The position numbers were made by a program, and so were the translations under genes. Positions 23,101-35,060 of a stretch of 64,000 bases of DNA are shown here, one piece after another; position 1 is the first letter of the stretch, and each line of letters starts with the position of its first letter. Source of the DNA: Asterochloris sp. CNOR1 (Eukaryota; Chlorophyta; Trebouxiophyceae; Trebouxiales; Trebouxiaceae); NCBI GenBank assembly GCA_963969365.1, contig OZ017760.1:1302001-1366000 (forward strand). Reading direction: 5' to 3'. The notes below the pieces were generated by a model, which searched no databases, was not told the origin of the DNA, and saw only the letters and a list, made by a program, of their open reading frames with translations.

Positions 23101-25033
23101 CACATTTCTTCCGTGGCCCCTTTGGCATCCCTTGGGCTGGTGGGCATCTGCTCTGGAGAGACCTGCTCAAGCTAATGTATGATGCTGTGCACATCAGCTC
23201 TTTTGCACCAGCTGCATGTGCTTTGCCAAGTGCTGACCGTGCTCTTGCGCCGTCTCAGGCTGACGATTGCAGTCGCACCTCTGATGGGCTTCCTGCTAAT
23301 TGGTGTGGAGAACATAGGTCAGCCTGCAGAGCTAGGCTGTTACTGCGCAGCCCTGTGTGGCCTGCATCCCTGCGCCCTGTACTTGCCGCAGCGGCCTGCA
23401 GGCATCCCTGTGCGCCACTCTGTGCGCTTCGAGTGCTTGTAACACCGTTTTGATAGAGTGCTTGTTGGGGTGCTCCAGCTAGACAGGACTGTGATGAGTC
23501 TGGCGAGGCATTTGAAGCTGCCTCCTTGCCCCAATTGATGGCAAGCAGCGGCCAATGCAGGGCTTGCACTGCTGTAGCTGTGCAATGCTACTGCACGCAC
23601 TTTGGCCACTACACATAGCGGGCCAATCCTCCACCTTGCTCCTGCCTTGCTGCAGGTGTCCAGATTGAGCAGCCCATGAAGCGCCTGCCCCTGCTGGCTC
23701 TTTCCCTGACAGTCAAGTCCTCCATTGAGATGGTGATGGAGCAGCAGCCAGGCTCCAAGAACATGGTGAGGGGGTCTGCTTGTTGCTGCTGACGCTGCTG
23801 TGCGTGAATGGTTCAGCGTGCTGCTCAGCTGCTCAGGCAGCTACAGGTGCCTGGTGTGGAGATTGGTCTGGCACAGGGGCTTGCTTGCTGCTGCTGAAGC
23901 AGTGAGAGACCCCTCGTCCCAGCTTGTTGCGGTTCTTGTGTGGAATGCCTGCATGTTGGCCAGGCTTCAGGCAAATGCTGGTCCAGCAGCACCGAGCTTA
24001 CCTTCTGAGCAATGCCTTGAGGCTTGGCTGCTGGGCAAGCTCACCACAGCGCAATCACCGTTATTTCTTCTGTTTTCATTGACTGTGTGAACCCCTTAGG
24101 TAGCACCCACCAAGAACACACCTGCAAGCCACCTCAGCCGCATTCAAAGCGAAGTTTGGTGCCAACATGAGCTGCAGCGTGCTTCTGGTGCGCTGCAGGT
24201 GGCCTGGGCCCTTGTCAATGTACCTCACTGATATCATGCTGCTGCTGGTCTGTACAAAGCCATGGCTGTTGTCATGAATAAGTAGCCAGGACCTAAGGTG
24301 CAAGGACATGAATTCATGCTGCTGCTGGTGCGCTGCAGGTGGCTATCAGTGTCACCAGCTGCAAGGAGCAGATTCTCAGGGTGCAGACTCCACTGTCAGA
24401 TCCTCACCCATATCCCTGCAATGTGCTACAGGCAGCCATGAGCAAGGCTGGACACCCTGTTGTACTCATGCTACGCTGCAGGTAGCCATAGCAGTTGTCA
24501 GCAGAGAGGAGCAGGGCTCCAAGATCAGACCGCCACCATCAGCACCACACCAGTACCGTACTGCTGCTGAAATGCAGGTGGCTGCGGCTATAGCCCGTGG
24601 CAAGGAGCAGGGCCCCAAGGAGCGGAGCTCCACGGACCTCGCTCATGCAAGCAGTACAAGCTCCTCCTCCTTCAAAGCCTTTGGTGTGGCTTCAGCGCCG
24701 CCACCTCGAGACGAAGAGGAGGGGCCCCAGGGGCCCCGTAACGAGAGCGTGCTGCCTCCCCTGATGGGGGCGCCGCCCATGCTTGGCACGGCGGGCAGCC
24801 GGCGCACCACAAGGAACAGGCTGCAGGGGACAGGCAGCTTCAGGATCCCCCCGCCGCTGGATCGCAGGGCCAGCCGGCTGGAGCAGCAGGAGCTGCAGGA
24901 GCTGCAGTCCACGCCAATGCCCTGGGGGCTGCAGCGGCGGGCCAGCACGGATGTGGCGGCACAGACCTACCTTCACATGAACTTTGCTGCCACTGCTGCA
25001 GAGCAGGGCTCCCCCCATGACTCTCAGGCCTGA
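20117..25033 (+). CDS. Bestrophin-family (VCCN-like) anion channel
   Basis: Thirteen exons (20117-20197, 20582-20620, 20689-20727, 20813-20874, 20979-21023, 21154-21193, 21631-21753, 22502-22636, 22768-22841, 23071-23139, 23259-23317, 23656-23765, 24578-25033) join in phase to about 443 aa. Bestrophin marks appear in order: a first hydrophobic segment; SSFALSLLLVFRTNSAYGRW with WWEAR; ARWTTAMPFALMGHV; PIPVAYTRHTSRFL, followed by a hydrophobic segment; and LMGFLLIGVENIG followed by VQIEQPM. Bestrophins form pentameric chloride or bicarbonate channels; in plants and algae they sit in thylakoid membranes. The tail (24578-25033) is hydrophilic, Arg/Ser/Pro-rich and probably cytosolic or stromal. 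The start is uncertain: 20117 is an in-frame ATG, but an upstream targeting exon is possible. The last exon may begin at 24482 instead, giving 475 aa. Introns contain decayed copies of exons. Confidence 0.88.
24198..24620 (+). repeat. Tandem copies of the start of the last bestrophin exon
   Basis: Four related units begin after an acceptor-like GCTGCAG or ATGCAG at about 24198, 24339, 24482 and 24578. Each starts GTGGC or GTAGCC. The last three share a block ending in GGAGCAG plus a variable tail. The last unit opens the real final exon and the third is in frame with it. The spacing is about 95-145 bp. They look like serial duplications of the acceptor plus 5' exon edge. Confidence 0.7.
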
Positions 25034-25940
25034 TACGGCCATTAAGCTTTGAGCAATAGTAGTTCTGAGCGCTAGCTGTGAGTAGGAGCATCCCTTGTCA
25101 GTTCAGAGGTCTAGCCAGCACCTCTGGGGAAGGGGTGCTGGCAGACTGGCATGCAAAACTCATGTTGCAGTGCTGTGGCCATTGCCTGTTAAAATCATAC
25201 AAAGCCCACTTCCCTTCGGAACTGCTGTCCAGCTCAATGAATGAGTTAGTGCCAGCTGCTCTGAGAGAGCGCACAATGAACTCGAAGCGGCCAAAGTCAG
25301 TCTTGTTATGCCTCTGACAGCAGGTAGCTTGCTCAGGAAAGTTGTCTGATTATGGATGCATTTGGCAGGCAATTCAGTGAGAAATACTGCCTGGGAGGAA
25401 ATCTTCTACATAGGGTGAGGTTGCATGCAGATGCCATATTTGTGGCTCGGGGAGTGGGGCGGATCGAAGTATTGACAAACAGGTGCTGCGCTGTATGATG
25501 TCAAGTTCATAGCAAACCAGGCAATTGGCGGATCAGCCTGCACACAATACTAGCAGCAAGAGGAGCACAGCAGGGCATTGTGAGTGGTACTGTCACCAGA
25601 AGTGTACATGCTGACCTGGCACCTCTGACAAGGTCCTCTACCAGGTCTTGCAGGCACATGAGTGGCTTGAAAGCTGCCCAGGCAGCAAAGCCTGCAAGGT
25701 GTGCGCTTCCTGATCTGTTCCTGTTGACGCCTTAAAATGCTGGTGAGTCAGTCATACGGGCAAGCAGCTGTGTTACTCAGCCCAGGCCTCTGGAACAACC
25801 TGTTACTGTGTTGTTGTTGTGAGCAGCTACATCAGACCAAAAGACCTCTCATTCTGTATGTGCTCTTGGACTGGCCCTTGTCTGTGTTCGACACAGGTGT
25901 TCTTGTTTGCCATCACTCATTTTCTGCCGCTGTGCCAGGC
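25034..25940. other. Intergenic, bestrophin 3' flank and BTB 5' flank
   Basis: No gene is supported here. The frames on either strand lack motifs and splice structure. It should hold the bestrophin 3' UTR and the promoter and 5' UTR of the BTB gene. An in-frame open stretch runs upstream of the BTB ATG from about 25737, so a longer N-terminus cannot be fully excluded. Confidence 0.45.
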
Positions 25941-27015
25941 ATGGCAGATGCCGATGCCAAACAGCAGCTTCTCAGCTATCTGCCTCCTGATGATGAGCAA
26001 CTTTGCCTGCCAGACAGTGTGCTTGTGGCTGAAGATGGCACAGAACTGCCAGCTCATGAGGTGTTTCTCTTCATGCACTCCAAGGTTCTGGGGAAGATAT
26101 TGGCTGTGGCAGAGCATGACAACAATGGCTGCAAGCGCTTGCAGGTCAGCTGGTGTGTCTGTGCTAAAGCTGCTTGTCCACTTTCTTCGAAGCTCCAGTG
26201 CTAAGTGCTACGGGCACACACTATTGCAATGCATGACAATAGGCTTGGTCTGCCGCAGACTTGCGCTCAATTTTGCATGATGTTGCTCATGCAGATGCAG
26301 GACAGCGCTGAGAGCCTAGGCCTCCTGCTCAATGAGCTGTATGGCTACACAGAGGCCAAGAGCGTCATTGACGCTGATGCAATCCTGCCATTGCTTCTCA
26401 TTGCTGATAAGTACAATGTCAAGGCGATCCTGTTGCATTGCACTAAGTGGCTTAATCGTCACAACAATGAGAAGCTGAGGGACATCTTGCTGGCAGTCTC
26501 ACCGGCAAGAGGTGAGGGAAGATGCTGCACACATATGAGATAACACAAAACATGAATGCGGTCCTGACAAATCTGTGCCGTGAGAATGTATTCTCAAGGG
26601 AAGAGCTGCATATGTTGAAGGACTTTTCTGCCTGTGCAGGCGCTGACACTGTGGCCAATGCGCGTGCCTGGCTGACGGTGCTGACAACCTTGGCTGAATC
26701 AGCCCCGCTCAATCCCTTCAAGCGGCTGTGCATTGAGCTGGCAGACTGTGTCTGCTTACCAGCCAGCGCAAGCATCACAGATGCAAGCTTGCGCTCTGAG
26801 CATGCACTTTGCCAATTGCATGCAGATGGGAGCAATTGCCCTCAGAGGTTGTTCTGGCAGTGTGCCAAGCACTTGTTGCAAGGCACCGAAGGGAGCTTAA
26901 GGAGCGCATGGAAGAGTTGCTTGCCAGCTCTAGTACCACCTCCAAGCATAGGCCACATTACTGCATTGAGCAGATGCAAGGAAAGTTGCGTGATTGGATA
27001 ACAACCATCATGTAG
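25941..27015 (+). CDS. BTB/POZ domain protein
   Basis: Four exons (25941-26144, 26295-26511, 26640-26747, 26801-27015) join in phase to 247 aa. The first exon carries the BTB core: DSVLVAEDGTELPAHEVFLF followed by MHSKVLGKIL, the usual pattern where a polar strand leads into the dimer helix. The second exon continues with LLLNELYGYTE and LPLLLIADKYNVKAILLHC, matching the later BTB helices. The third and fourth look like a short BACK-like helical region, with LPSEVVLAVCQALVARH and a charged C-terminal helix. BTB proteins dimerise and often act as substrate adaptors for CUL3 ubiquitin ligases; no second substrate-binding domain is visible, so the role is open. The third intron (26748-26800) is only 53 bp; it is needed to change frame between two clearly coding frames. 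Confidence 0.75.
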
Positions 27016-27086
27016 ATTGTAGATGGTCATGCACTCAATTGCCAGCTTTGACCATTAACTAAAATTTACTGTAGATCAGGTTACGC

Positions 27087-30000
27087 ATGAAGGCAGTCTC
27101 TGTGCAGGCTATTGGCCTGACATTTCTTTGTAGTGTTGTTACCGCACAACCTGAAGGCGCTGCTTGGGGCAGCGTTCTCAAAGTTGGTGATGAATTTACA
27201 TTCAAGGAGGGCTTGCACAAAGGTGTGGGGCTCACTTTTGCTATCTGCAGCATTATGGTTGCCAAGTTGGAGCTTGCACTGGCCAGCAAATAACAATTCT
27301 TCTGCCTAAAGGCGCAGTAGCTCAGGCACGCTTTCTGGATGCTCAGCACACCAGGAGCTACCTGGGCCAGCTGCATCTGCGAACCAGCGATATGTTTCCG
27401 GATGAGCAACAGATGTTTGCTGCTGGCTTTCTGGAGGCTTGGATGACAGCTGGTCGCATCAGGTGTGGCACAGCCAGGCACAGCCAAGCACCTGGCTGGT
27501 GATCAGGATGCAACAGCTATGACCTATGCATGGAGACTCATCACAACAGCAGCAAAGGTCATGCAGCATGGTGGCTGTCTGCATAGGTTGTTGCAAGGCC
27601 GCTGCTACTGCTGCCAGCCCTTTTGCGGTTGCCTAGAACAGGGCCTAGCGCCAGCACAGAACCCAGCAGTTGCTGCCAGTCTTGCTGGGGATGACATGCA
27701 AGTGTTTGCTGCAACCATCTCAAGCCCGCATGACATGGGACATTGTAGTCAGCAGCATAGTGGGCTCCTGGGCTGCTGCTGCGCTATTGCTTCATGCTTC
27801 AGGGTTGCCGCTTACACCTGCAGGGATTACTACGAAAATACCCTGCACTACTTCAAACACCAGCTGAAGGCAGACTTGAAGAAGCCAATGCAGTGGTGAG
27901 CACAGGCAGAGCCTCGGCAGCCTTCTGCAAGCGGGGTGCGTCTGGGCTTTTTGACGCAGAAAGAGGAGGCCTGCGTCCTCCTAGCACTCTGCGCTCTCAG
28001 GCCTAGGAGCATCTCACATGCAGCACGGTGGCCATCTGCACTGTTGAATGCCAGTCCTCATGCCTTAACCCTACAGCTCATGGCTCAAGCTCTAGCTGGG
28101 CCCCATGGCCATTACACAAGCAGCTGGGCAGCCTTCTGCATTGTTGGTTGCCAACCTGACCTTGACGCCTCCTGCCAGTAGGCTGCTCCCCCGCCTGTCA
28201 GGCCACCAGTTCATGGGTGGCATACTCTCAGTGCTGTGAGCATTTTCAAACAGGTATTACCCTGCCCCCCGGGCTGTCAGGTTGCCATTTGGAGGGTGGC
28301 ACAATCTCATCGCAAGAAGTCTTTGGTCTATACTCTGCATCACCCAGCCTTGCGACTAGCACCTTCCTGCAAAGCCTTGTAACAGTGCTGCAGATGCCAG
28401 CCACTGCATGCAGCTGCAGACTGTGTGCCACGGCCTGACTGTGTGGCCTGCAGGCGTATGCGCCAGAGTTAACAGGCAGCATGCCCTGTTGCAACCCGTG
28501 ATTGTCAAGCAAGCATTTACTGTGCTCTGACACGCCTGGTAGCGCTGACTCCAGTTGGCCTGCCTGCAGGCTGAGGGACCAGGACACTTGGACGCGCCAG
28601 CAGCTCCAGCAGAACGGGACGAGTGACTTGTACTGGCGTGGGGTTGACTTGGTGATGCGTCAGTTTGACGGCATGGTGGACGGCTTTGAGGCTAGGCGTC
28701 AGCATGAGCAGGGGCAGGGCGCAGATGGTGTCCAGTTGCCAGAGCTGGGCAAAGATGGCTTCCTGTTCACTAATGGCAATGGTGAGTCGGCTGAAAAGGT
28801 AAAGAAGCGGGCCCTGACTGCTCAGCTGTCAGTTGCCGTTGTGAAGCAGGATTTGAGGGCAGCCAATCGCCAGAGGTGAGCAATAACGGCTTGCAGACTG
28901 TCAGCAGGAATGATAGGGCAGCTTAAGCGTGGCCATTGTGAGTCCTTGTTGCCTGCACAGTGGCAAGGCGCAGGCAGGCGTCAGCATGATGGGGCCATGT
29001 CATGACTGCCCGGCAATGACGGCTCTGATTTCTGATATTCTGATTGTAAACTCGATGCACTGTGCATGTGTACTGAAACTGGCTGCAGGAAGCTCGCCTG
29101 GCACCACAATTCTGTATACTTGAATTACTTTCAGCGGAACACTTGCGCGATTTTATACCCCCTACGTGATGCTACGCACAAGCTTTGCAGCAGATTGCAA
29201 GCGCACATGTAGACTGCCAGTTTGCAGCAAGAGCTCAAGGCTAATGCCTGCCCAGGGACCCATCAATCTCCATGCACCTGTGGTGGCAGTCTGCAACCTG
29301 CTCCAGGCTGATTGCCCTGCAGATGAGACGGTCTGCTGTGCTGCAGGCGAGCTGTATGACATCATTGATGCCTACCAGCCGCCTTCCTACCACGAGATGG
29401 ATGCCTCAACACTGCATTCCACACTAGCCGTCTCCGGGCGATGCAGCGCCCTGATCACTGTCTCAGGTGTGAGGCGGTGCCAGCGCACTCTGTGCTGTGT
29501 TTGCTTGTAGGGCAGGTGTGTAGGCTGCAATTCACGGAGGCCACCTCGGGATGGTGCAGTGCTCCGATCACTGTCTCATGTGCGAGGCTGTGCCAGTGCA
29601 TTCTGTAATGTGCATGCTCACAGGGCAGGTGTGCGGGTTGCAATTCACCCTGCCTGTCTTAGGAGACAGGGCAGCCTCCTCACCACAGTGTCAGAGATCA
29701 GGCTCCACCGCCGTTGAGCTGTTGTGTGACTTACTGGCTTTGCTCAGAGACCTGACCTTGGTGGCCAACTCCACCTGGGCCGGTCCTCACAGGCATCTCA
29801 GCATGATGTGGTATCAATGTGATCTCAGCTTGCAAAGTTGTTTCCTCTTGCTGCAGGCAGGTGCCCTCAGCGAGTGCTGCTGGGCTAGTTCATCTGAGGC
29901 AGCTCCCCAGAAGCAAGCCTCAAATGTCACGCTGAACTGCAGGTGACCTGAGTGACCTGCTGGTGGGACACTCCACCTGGGACAGCTACTCCCAGTTGAC

Positions 30001-33000
30001 CAAGGTGCACAAGCACTTGGACCTGGCACTGACCACTCCTGGGCTGGCCTCATGCAGCTTCAGCATGTCCAGCTACCCAGGTGGGCCCTCGCAACCTTGC
30101 GCTGCACACCTCATGTGCTGCCTGGGGAGGGTGGAGCCGAGGGAACCGAGCGTATTGGCAGTCTTGGCGGCCTCTTGTCACTCTGCTCCTGCAGCAACAA
30201 CATCCTGCAGTTGGTGGGCCCCCCCTGTTATGTGCCCAGGGGAGAGGCCTGGCACAGCTTGCGGTCCATTTGCCCAGGCAGGCTCTTCAGTCTGAATTTG
30301 ACATCTGGTGCTGCTTGCCACTCTGCCAGCGCCAGGCTGCAGCCTTGCTCTGCTGGAACTCACGCCTTGCAACGGTGGGCGCCCTGTCTGAAAGGCTGGT
30401 AATGACCCTCTTGCGAGTGGATACATGAAGCTTCAGACATTGCTCTGCCAGTCCACATACGTCAGGGGGTGCCCCACAGGGGCAGCGCATTAGGCCCTTG
30501 CATCTGGCCATGGCTCACTGCGGGGGCATCGGCAGCCAGGCTTATGCATGGTGGGGGAGAGCTGCAATGGGATGCAATGCAACCCCAGAGAAGACAAGAA
30601 GGCTTCAGCAGCAGGGACAGGAAGATGGACGAGGACTGGAACCTGCTGGTGCCTGCAGGGGAACTTTTCAGTGATGACGACTTGTACCTGCTGGACAACA
30701 ACATCACGATCATCTCCACCACCAACAAGATCTTCAATGATGAGCTGTTCAAGCTGCTACACCCTGAGACACTGGTGAACCTGCAGCTGCAGCTGTCGTC
30801 TGGCACCCTGCAGACGCTTGCCTGAGGCTGAAGCGCATAGTCTGCGCAAGAGCAGCACGTCAGAGTGTTTGGGTCTGCCACGACCTTCCTATCCCAAGCT
30901 GAGCATAGACCTTTGCATCTGGTACCCAGGTGCTTTGCTTACAGCTCAGTGCTGTATCCATGCCACCGATACCCAGGCAGCTAGCCTTGTTCTGCTGCAC
31001 CGAGTGGGTGAGCACATAGGCCAGCCAGCCAGTGCTGCAGCTGAGCTGGCAGTGTGTGGTCATGGCTGTTTGGCAGGCCCACAACAGTCCCTAGTTGCTC
31101 TGCTGAGAGGTGCATGCTCTGCTGGGAGGCGTCACACTACCTAGGCAGCTTGCCCCTGTATTGCTGTACCCAGGACACTGGCATCGCAGCCGCCAGCGTG
31201 TGTTTATGGCAGCATCGGTCTATGGCATTGTCCCAGCGCTCAGCATCGGCACCCAGCACTGTCTTGCTGCCCTGCCTGCAGGTCAGCTGGCAGCGAGTGC
31301 GCGTGGCCAACTGGCTCGCCCACACTGGAGAGGAGTGGGTCAGGCTTCTGGACACGCTGAACTCAGGGACATACAACAACCAGTACATGGCGAGACTGGC
31401 TGCTGCATGACTGTGAAGGGGGCTAGTTGGCTTTGTGTGTGGCATGCCAGGTGCTGGCTGCACATTGTGGGGCAAAAGGTGAATGAGACTGGAGGCAGTG
31501 CAGTGGAGGTGGAGGCTGTGAGCCCAGACACCATTCCACTCCGTTGACAGGGTCCCATGTGACTGCTGCAGGTGCTGGACCTCAACAAGTTTGAGCCTGG
31601 CAAGGTGGGACTATGTGGTTGCTCCTTGAGCCTCCACCGCATGATATGCCTACTAGGAGTCTTTATGTGGGCTGCAATGCAGTCACCAACAAGTTCACTG
31701 GCTGTTCAGCTGGCCTACACCAGTTGTCTGCTCTGCTGTAAATGAAAACAGCTGGTGTGAATTACTCGGTCTAGCATGCTGGCAAGTATGTGCCACCCAT
31801 TGACTGTGCTCGCTGCAGCTATGCTTCCTGCATAACGTACCATGCTTTGCCGCCTCCTGCAGGTAGACAGGTGCCCTGCATAAGATGTGCTTGCAGCCAG
31901 CTGTGCCTCTAGCACAAGGTGTCACGATCAGCTGCCCTCTTGCAGGCGCTGCAGCCAGGACTGCTGTGGGTGGCCGAGCAGATTCCAGGCCTGGTGGCCG
32001 CTGCAGACATGACCAGCCACCTGGAGAGGGGCTACTGGCCCAGCTACAATGTGCCTTTCTTCCCAGAGGTGAGACAGCACAAGGAGTTCCCTCCTACACC
32101 TGCAGGACTGCGTGGTCCCTGGCTGTGCATTGCTGCACCAGAGGACAGTACAACAGCAAATGGTAGCATTCATATTTCTATTCAAGAGCACACATGCTTG
32201 GCCAACATAGCTGCATGCACATGCGGCAGGCTGCTGCTGGCAGATGGTGAGTGTTGCACTTGACCTCAGCCTTACTGATGGCCTGATAGCTCCTGCTGGC
32301 TTGAGCAGCTCCCCGCCTACTTGCTGTGCAGGTCTTCGATCGCAGCGGCTTCAGGGAGTTCGCGCAGCAGCAAGCAGCGCGGGGCCCAGCTTTTGCAAAT
32401 GCCACCCAGGTGCGTATCTGCCTGCCACCCCCGCAGCTGTTGCCTGTTCAGCCCCGCCTGAGTTGCCCAGCAAGAACGAGCGCCTCCTTGAGGTCAATGT
32501 GGCCAGATTGGGAGCTCGAGCCCAACAGACAACTCACTGTTGCAGTTGCTCAGCTATGAGATGGCGCCCCGAGCGCAGATGTTCCGGCGGGATGCTGCCG
32601 GCGTAAATGACCTGCACTCCCTGCGGAGGGAGATGAGATACAACAATTATGAAACCGACAAGGTGCAGATGGGGGTGTGTGCTGTTGTTGCTGCGTGCAG
32701 CACAAGGCTGTCGACTCTCTGCAGCAGCAAGCTGCCGAAGATTTCTGCAGCGCTGTCTAGAATGCCATGCAATTGTGACCATGCAATGCTGGGTGCTGAG
32801 CACAGCAAGCTGAGCTTGGGGGTTTCAGACATGCTTCAGAGCGCGTGGGGGTGCAGAGGAGCAATGATCTTGTGCTGCACCCCCAGCATCACGCGCAACC
32901 TGTGCCCAGCCAGGCGCAGATGCCAAGTCTGGCAAGCTGCGTGCTGTCCCAGGCAGCTCTCCTTACTGCAAGACCTGCACAGCAACCCCCTATGCAGCAG

Positions 33001-33617
33001 CGGCAAGCTCAGTCCTCTCTGAGGGGGCTGTCCTCTTTCTGCAGTATTCCTACGGGGATCCTTATTCAGCAGTGTGCTCCCGAGGTGACCTGGCCAAGCA
33101 CCCAGTCCCCAAAGGCTGCCTAGACAGCAAGATCACAAACTACCAGCTGGCGCTGAAGCGTGTCAGTGAGGCTGTGGTGGGCCCAACAGCACAGGGCCAC
33201 CTCCCTCCCTTTTCCTGGCAAGGTGAGCACGTGACAACACCAGCGCCCTGCTGACACTAGTCCACATCGAGCCTGCCCACTGCCAATGCTGCACACAGCC
33301 AAGAGGGTCTGGATTGCACTTCCTTCTGCTGCACTGAGTCAGCTCGGCTGTGGTGGGCCCAACAGCAGGGTCAAGGCAACCCTGTTTGCTTTTGTTGGGA
33401 AGGCCAGCTTGCACAAGCTATGTGATTGCTATGCTTACTGATCACTGCTGACATGCTGCACTGGAAATTCGCTGAAATGGCAGCAAAACCTTTGTGCACC
33501 GCAGGAGGCATGTTTGATGATGTTCTGCATGAAGGTCAAGTGCAGAGCTTTGACTTTGACTGGGAGAGGCAGTCCCCAGAGTTAAGATGGAGCCGGGTTG
33601 AAATAGCAGCGGCATGA
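27087..33617 (+). CDS. Phospholipase B-like protein (PLBD family)
   Basis: Fourteen exons (27087-27222, 27312-27462, 27824-27895, 28570-28781, 29347-29466, 29943-30080, 30659-30774, 31282-31389, 31572-31604, 31946-32068, 32332-32409, 32546-32662, 33045-33222, 33505-33617) join in phase to 564 aa, the usual length for this family. An N-terminal hydrophobic stretch ending VVTAQ looks like a signal peptide. Family marks follow: FAAGFLEAWMTA; SGRCSALITVSG with the likely nucleophile Cys near residue 223; LLVGHSTWDSYSQ; ANWLAHTGEEW; NSGTYNNQYM; LLWVAEQIPGLV; MRYNNYETD; AVCSRGDL; and a C-terminal DFDWE. PLBD proteins are lysosomal or secreted N-terminal-nucleophile hydrolases that mature by self-cleavage just before the Cys; they act on lipids or other amides. 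The intron after 31389 begins GC rather than GT, and family alignment supports that junction. Confidence 0.92.
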
Positions 33618-34047
33618 GCCTGAGTGATTGACCAGAGCACGCCTTGCAGCACCCAAGAATTTTGTTGTCATGGGCATATCCCAATGGGCATATCCCAATG
33701 ACCCTTGATCTGCAGTGGTTGCTTTGCACAATTGCCCCGACACTGTGCAGGATGGCAGATACTATCTATTCAACGTCACGCAGGTTTGAACTTCAGCTGT
33801 TGCTGTATTTCGTTTCACTTCTCAGACAAAGCTGGGTGTTCTTGCTAGGGTCAATGATGAAATGCTGCACAGTCCTGCAGGAGTTGCAAATACTGTGTGC
33901 AGGAAGCCCAGGCCCAAGCTTAGATGCAGGGACTTGCGGCTTGGGAGCTCAAGCCCTGACATGAACGTGGGAACTTGCGGCCTGGGAGTTCAGGTCTTAA
34001 CATGGAAGTGGGACCCTGCGGCTTGGGAGTTGACATGTATTTTGCCC
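33618..34047. repeat. Short intergenic tandem repeat
   Basis: Between the phospholipase gene and the next minus-strand gene, about 33918-34035 holds roughly three imperfect copies of a 43-bp unit built around CTTGCGGC and TTGGGAG. An immediate repeat, GGGCATATCCCAATG, occurs near 33670-33700. No coding gene is supported. A related word, ATGGAGCTGTGGAAG, occurs again near 34050 and 34197. Confidence 0.5.
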
Positions 34048-34588
34048 CTATGGAGCTGTGGAAGCACCTGGCCCGATGGCAGCAGCTGCAGCGTCCAAGG
34101 GTGCAGGGGCCGGAGCTGGGACAGGGGCAGTGGTGAACTCATTGTGCAGTGGGCAAGGCACTGGCCTGCAGACTGGCCCAAGACCTGCACAGCATATGGA
34201 GCTGTGGAAGTCATGCTTTGTCTCTTGCATACTGGCATATCTGCAGTCTCAACAAAGACAAAGCCGCAAGTTGTCAGCCAGCCAGCCTTGCTCTTACCAT
34301 GGCCTGTGAAGATGTTTGGAGCACATGGGCAGGGAATCAGCAGATCGTCTGCAGGAGTCTGCAGCAGACGCCTTGCTGAACTGACCCTCTGCGGGATGAA
34401 GGCATCTGCACACAAAGGCATTCGGTGTTGAGACAGTTTGTGAACAAAAGCTGACTGACTCAGCATGCCAAGAGACAAGAATGCTTTGTGCAGATGTGGG
34501 GACCACTGAAGGAGGCCGCACCACAGGAACACTCACCTGAGCACATGACACAGACGGCAGCCAGCAGGCAGAGTATCAGTTGTAACAT
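34048..34588 (-). CDS. Small secreted Cys-rich protein, unknown
   Basis: Three minus-strand exons (34537-34588, 34298-34348, 34048-34184) join in phase through a strong GTGAGT donor, a GTAAGA donor and two GCAG acceptors, giving 79 aa. The first exon is a near-perfect signal peptide: MLQLILCLLAAVCVMCS. The second gives a short Cys-containing stretch with IPCPCAPNIF. The third adds CRPVPCPLHNEF and then a Pro/Ala-rich tail (TAPVPAPAPAPLD) before TAG. The mature part would have about four cysteines and a low-complexity tail, as seen in small cell-wall or secreted peptides. I do not recognise a family. Its short length means chance assembly is possible; in its favour are the signal peptide ending exactly at a canonical donor and the consistent phases. 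Confidence 0.45.
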
Positions 34589-35060
34589 CAGTGCAGCAGA
34601 ACGCGTATAGCTTTGGCAGCAGAATGCGTGTCTTGCCTGGGCGTTTTGAAAGCAAATCACGAAGTCAAGCGCAAATCTGGCAGAAGCTGTGTATGAAGCT
34701 GATTACATTATCGAGGGTAACAGCTGTCAGACAGCTGGACTCCTTCATTGAATTTCCAGCATGACAGTACTGATGTGCTTCACAGAGACATATTCAAGAC
34801 TGTGCAGGTCCTCTGTACTCCATCAGGCAGAGAGTGCCATGCAGAGATGTTTTACCTGGAGTCAGTTCAAAGTCACATGCCAACACATTGCAGTGCTCTT
34901 TGCTGCTGGCGACCAGCATGCTCATGCACTGAGCCAAGCAGTGAGTCATTGTCTTTGATTCCATGGCCAACTCATGGACGAGCATTGGTCCAGTGCCAGC
35001 TGCTTGCAGCAGGAACCCACCTGTGCGTGCCTTTTTGCAGTCTGACGTGTGCAGGCTCAC
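34589..35060. other. Unassigned stretch
   Basis: No supported gene. It may contain the promoter of the small secreted gene and further downstream exons of the minus-strand gene whose exons lie at 35061-35854. Minus-strand open frames continue here, but no splice chain could be fixed. Confidence 0.35.
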
